Shown here piece by piece: positions 61,520-64,000 of a stretch of 64,000 nt of DNA. The notes under the pieces are model-generated. The model was not told the origin of the DNA. It ran no database searches and worked only from the letters and a program-made list of their open reading frames with translations. Source of the DNA: Psychrobacter sp. UBA3962 (GTDB lineage Bacteria > Pseudomonadota > Gammaproteobacteria > Pseudomonadales > Moraxellaceae); the NCBI RefSeq assembly GCF_002385225.1, contig NZ_DGDC01000003.1, positions 68,284 to 132,283 on the forward strand, given 5' to 3'. How positions within the stretch are numbered: position 1 is the first letter of the stretch; every line of letters starts with the position of its first letter. The position numbers and the translations under genes were made by a program.

Positions 61520-62488
61520 TTAACCCTCAGCACCAATTTCTTCAGCAATCATATCTAGCGTGTCGCTAAGTAGCTGTAAATCAGGCTGTGCAAAGTCACC
61601 AGACTTGTCTTCAATCACACCGCGCATACGCTCAACGTCATCTAATGACTGGCATGATTTGATGTTATTCATAAGATTGGCGTACTCAAGCTCCAGCTTC
61701 TTATCTTTCCAAGTTTTACGTAGAGCTTCCAAGTCATCATTTTTGATGTTGATATCTGTATCTTCAGACATTTCTTTAATTTCTTTGCCGATACCATTAA
61801 TTTGCTCTAAGTCTTCAGCTTGGCCAATGAGGTTGATTAATTGGGTGGTATCAAAATACTCAATAGCCGGCGCTTCAACTGTTGCCGCCTTTGCTTTGAC
61901 ACGCTCAAGGAGGGCAGAGGCACCGGCGTTTTTGGTTTTAACCGGCTTGGCTGGAGTAACGTCAATCGCACGGTCTTTCTCTTCTTCAGTGATCCCAAAG
62001 CCACTTAGCACGTCAGCGAACTTGTCACGTAGAGCGTAAGCACGTGCACGGTTTTTCATCATGCGCTTGGGGTACTGAGTCCAGGGACCTTGTTTACCAG
62101 CCAACCCTGCTTTTTTAGCGTCTTGCATACTAAAGGTTACGCTGTGGGGCTCTTGGCCAATTCGCTTAACAGTGACCGTTGCATATTCATCTGTAACTTC
62201 TTCAGTGATATCTTCAAGCATTCCTGAGCTTTGGCAAATGGCCACTACTGCATCACCCCAGATGGTAGGACGGCCATTAACTACAGCGATATTTTGCAGT
62301 GATTGCAGGGGTTTTAAGCCAATCTCGCTACCCATTTGCATGGCGATTAAAATATCAGCCGGTTTACCTTTGAAGTTCTTGGGCACCATTTCAGATGCTG
62401 CTAACATTTCGCTAAACTGCCAGGCTTCTTGATAGTTTTGAGGGTTGATAAAACCAGATGATTGAGTTTGTTGAGGTAAGTTATTCAT
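61520..62488 (-). CDS. recT: RecT-family single-strand annealing protein
   Basis: A 322-residue phage recombinase that anneals complementary single strands produced by its partner exonuclease, encoded just upstream. The conserved core (about 20-170) reads FKGKPADILIAMQMGSEIGLKPLQSLQNI, NGRPTIWGDAVVAIC, FSMQDAKKAGLAGKQGPWTQYPKRMMKNRARAYALRDKFADVL. After a Pro/Lys/Ala linker (about 178-210), residues 216-266 and 269-318 look like two copies of one helical module, an addition to the compact family core that may bind a partner such as SSB or the exonuclease. Confidence 0.9.
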   Translation of the reverse strand: MNNLPQQTQSSGFINPQNYQEAWQFSEMLAASEMVPKNFKGKPADILIAMQMGSEIGLKPLQSLQNIAVVNGRPTIWGDAVVAICQSSGMLEDITEEVTDEYATVTVKRIGQEPHSVTFSMQDAKKAGLAGKQGPWTQYPKRMMKNRARAYALRDKFADVLSGFGITEEEKDRAIDVTPAKPVKTKNAGASALLERVKAKAATVEAPAIEYFDTTQLINLIGQAEDLEQINGIGKEIKEMSEDTDINIKNDDLEALRKTWKDKKLELEYANLMNNIKSCQSLDDVERMRGVIEDKSGDFAQPDLQLLSDTLDMIAEEIGAEG

Positions 62489-62510
62489 TGTTTTATTCCT
62501 TATTTAATGA

Positions 62511-63527
62511 TTATTTGATTCGCATCACACGGCTGGCTGACTGTTTGACGTACTTGGCAGCAAGTTCAGGCATATCTTTTTTAAAGCTATTGCTATCAAA
62601 TCGGTTGCTGACCTGAGCCTTATATGTCACTGCAATATCACCATCGATTGCCAAGGCTTCATTGTCACCAATCGTGCAAATAAGCTTGGTTTGAGCAGCT
62701 TCAATCTGCTTTTTAAGTAGCTTTTCAGCTTCTTTCAGTTCTACGTACTCGTTGAACACTTTCACTTCATCACTATCAATGTTTACATCAATTACAGTAT
62801 CAGGGTTATGAGTGGGGTACTTATTCTTAGCGTTTTGAAGCGTGGTTGGCTCCGGTGGTACACCTGCTAATACATTGTTAACCCAAAAGTCTTCGGCCAC
62901 TTCAAACAGCACATCGATTAACTCTTGATTGCGCTCGATGCGATACTGACGGTACTTGTTACCACCGATTAAAACAGCCATGTAGCAAACTTGGGTATCA
63001 GTCACGCCCATATACCACTGCGCTTGACACATATACTGATCAGGTACTTGATCAGACTCTTCATCACCCCAGTCTTTAGCGACGTACTCAGATGCTGTCT
63101 TAATCTCTAAGATAGTATCGGTAGTAAGCTTGCCGTCTTTAAATCTAACGTTGCCGCTAATCTCTGGATTGATAACAGCGCGGTCAATGTTGGCCACTGC
63201 AAATTTATGGACCGGATGACGCATCATAAAGTTAACGTTTTGGATCTTAAGGTCGTTACGCTTGGCAAACTCAGTAGCGACCACTGGTTCTAAGGTGGTG
63301 CCCCAGTAAGCAGGTTCGCCGGCGGTATCTTCAACTGGCTGCGTTTTGCTGACATAAACATCGTAGGCGGTAGCGTAGGGGTTAACACCCATAATTGCTG
63401 ATATATCACTGCCACCAATACCGGTTTGACGAGTCGTTAACCATTCTTCACGGCTCATGTTTTTGGTGCTAAGCGCAAGGTTTGATGCGTACTTTTTAAA
63501 GCTTTCTAATATTGCTAAATTACTCAT
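62511..63527 (-). CDS. YqaJ/lambda-type phage exonuclease
   Basis: A 338-residue nuclease of the PD-(D/E)XK fold that should degrade one strand from double-stranded ends to feed RecT. Motifs: TGIGGSDISAIMGVNPYATAYDVYV, WGTTLEPVVATEF with Glu80, VANIDRAV with Asp115, ILEIKTASEYV with Glu141 and Lys143, and QYMCQAQWYMGVT with Gln168/170. A C-terminal helical extension (about 255-338) follows the nuclease core. Its start overlaps the stop of a small gene (ATGAGTAA), so it is translationally coupled. Confidence 0.95.
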   Translation of the reverse strand: MSNLAILESFKKYASNLALSTKNMSREEWLTTRQTGIGGSDISAIMGVNPYATAYDVYVSKTQPVEDTAGEPAYWGTTLEPVVATEFAKRNDLKIQNVNFMMRHPVHKFAVANIDRAVINPEISGNVRFKDGKLTTDTILEIKTASEYVAKDWGDEESDQVPDQYMCQAQWYMGVTDTQVCYMAVLIGGNKYRQYRIERNQELIDVLFEVAEDFWVNNVLAGVPPEPTTLQNAKNKYPTHNPDTVIDVNIDSDEVKVFNEYVELKEAEKLLKKQIEAAQTKLICTIGDNEALAIDGDIAVTYKAQVSNRFDSNSFKKDMPELAAKYVKQSASRVMRIK

Positions 63528-63681
63528 AATCTTTTGCCTCCATTAAGGACATTTCGTAGTCGTAGTTATCGATGTACTGCTGCTGATTGCTTTGTTCTTT
63601 GTCTAGCGCAAGCAGCGCTACATGGGTTGAGCAGCCACCTACAATGGCTGCTAATAGGGCTGTAGCTAATGCCTTCATCAT
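63520..63681 (-). CDS. 53-residue lipoprotein-like phage protein
   Basis: A short frame starting MMKALATALLAAIVGGCSTH. The basic start, the hydrophobic core and V-G-G-Cys17 make a fair lipobox, so the product may be a small membrane lipoprotein with a polar, Gln- and Tyr-rich tail. The tandem ATGATG start overlaps the stop of the preceding gene (ATGA) and its stop overlaps the exonuclease start by eight bases. This double coupling is good evidence that it is translated. A second start three bases on is equally possible. Such a protein inside a recombination operon is unexpected. Superinfection exclusion is one guess. Confidence 0.62.
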   Translation of the reverse strand: MMKALATALLAAIVGGCSTHVALLALDKEQSNQQQYIDNYDYEMSLMEAKDYE

Positions 63682-63839
63682 GCGTCCACCTCGCTAACTT
63701 CAACGACTTCTTGAAAATCTACCCAGCGCTTCAAGCTATGAATGATGTGACCGCGTGCTTGCATGATTGTTTCCCCATAGACGTACTCAGTAATGTACGC
63801 CCCTTGGTCGATGTAGCTGACTCGATATAACTTTTCCAT
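63678..63839 (-). CDS. small phage protein (53 residues)
   Basis: Begins MEKLYRVSYIDQGAYITEYV at 63839, where AAGGGG stands six bases upstream. A longer reading of this frame to 63950 would overlap the preceding partial gene along its whole extension and has no support. It looks like a compact beta-beta-alpha-beta unit (YRVSYIDQG, ITEYVYGE, a helix QARGHIIHSLKRW, and FQEVVEVSE). Function unknown. Its stop overlaps the start of the lipoprotein-like gene. Confidence 0.65.
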   Translation of the reverse strand: MEKLYRVSYIDQGAYITEYVYGETIMQARGHIIHSLKRWVDFQEVVEVSEVDA

Positions 63840-63849
63840 CACCATCCCC

Positions 63850-64000
63850 TTAACCGTATAAAAAATCAGAATTTGTGAAACCAAGTGAGCCCATACTGTC
63901 GCGCTCTTCATAAGGCTCTTCACCCCATAGCATTGGCTCGATTTGGTCACGCATGATGTTGAAGATCTCGTCAGTGATTTCGAACTGCATTGGCTCTTCA
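63850..64000 (-). CDS. partial phage gene at the right edge
   Basis: Only the C-terminal 49 residues are inside the window, in the frame that ends GSLGFTNSDFLYG at the TAA at 63850. The visible part is very acidic (ITDEIFNIMRDQIEPMLWGE, then EPYEERDSMG). The start lies beyond the edge and the family cannot be named. The stop is 11 bases before the next start codon, in keeping with one operon. Confidence 0.6.
   Translation of the reverse strand, partial: EEPMQFEITDEIFNIMRDQIEPMLWGEEPYEERDSMGSLGFTNSDFLYG

Larger units (their letters stand above)
58783..64000. mobile_element. left arm of a prophage integrated in ssrA
   Basis: From the ssrA remnant to the right edge, all genes are on the minus strand with overlaps or gaps under 25 bases. 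The order int, xis, four small proteins, RecT, exonuclease and small proteins corresponds to the lambdoid left operon read backward. The element continues beyond the window, so repressor, replication, structural and lysis genes are not seen and completeness cannot be judged. Confidence 0.88.

Noticed and set aside
61560..62039. 159-residue open frame on the plus strand opposite recT
   Set aside because: It lies wholly inside recT, is low in complexity (serine- and leucine-rich), has no ribosome site and runs against the operon.
63840..63950. longer N-terminus for the 53-residue phage protein
   Set aside because: The extension overlaps the end of the preceding partial gene in another frame and lacks a ribosome site, while 63839 has one.

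Overview
The window looks like a chromosomal segment of a Moraxellaceae gammaproteobacterium, most likely Psychrobacter (inference from gene content, AT-rich codon use, the pyrG-kdsA-eno-ftsB-ispD order typical of gammaproteobacteria, a trpGDC cluster without trpE, and general protein character; no database search was possible). Positions 1 to about 58,780 are ordinary chromosome. From 58,783 to the right edge lies the left arm of an integrated prophage or prophage-like element.

Layout. 23-7,469: aromatic amino acid catabolism. A VOC protein and fumarylacetoacetase lie on the minus strand, followed by a LysR regulator divergent from hpd, then phhA, phhB and an NhaC-type antiporter. Phenylalanine is hydroxylated to tyrosine (PhhA, with PhhB recycling the pterin), hydroxyphenylpyruvate is converted to homogentisate (Hpd), and FahA ends the route. 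Homogentisate dioxygenase and maleylacetoacetate isomerase are not in the window. 7,582-13,946: an unknown protein, a MipA/OmpV outer-membrane protein, a rhomboid protease, the lactate dehydrogenase/permease pair lldD-lldP and a thioredoxin-fold protein. 14,120-23,527: mtgA, ppk1, two small acidic disordered proteins (one of only 58 residues), miaE, glcB and a porin. 23,856-32,632: pyrG-kdsA, then a copper module (HMA-like protein, copZ, copA) inserted before eno-ftsB-ispD. 32,832-45,639: tRNA-Glu, RNase T, pyrC, argG, accBC, a MATE pump, hemW, glpK, a nuclease/phosphatase-family protein and a TetR regulator. 45,717-58,552: a BtuB-like receptor, MscS-type channel, smr, trpCDG, glnA with a sigma-54 promoter and NtrC sites, a SIMPL protein, the SRP RNA gene, a cinA homologue with a degenerate C-terminal domain and a membrane-anchored glutaredoxin.

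The prophage arm begins at a 28-base copy of the 3' end of the tmRNA gene (ssrA), the probable attachment site. One tightly packed minus-strand operon runs in from the right edge: a partial gene, a 53-residue protein, a 53-residue lipoprotein-like protein, a YqaJ-type exonuclease, a RecT annealase, four small unknown proteins (one with a C-terminal sliding-clamp motif), an excisionase and a tyrosine integrase. This matches the recombination-excision-integration order of a lambdoid left operon.

I did not find a clearly unprecedented system. The items most worth a second look are the prophage junction and its small genes, the degenerate CinA domain, the copper insertion, the nested inverted repeat before argG, the two disordered proteins beside ppk1 and the glnA control region.
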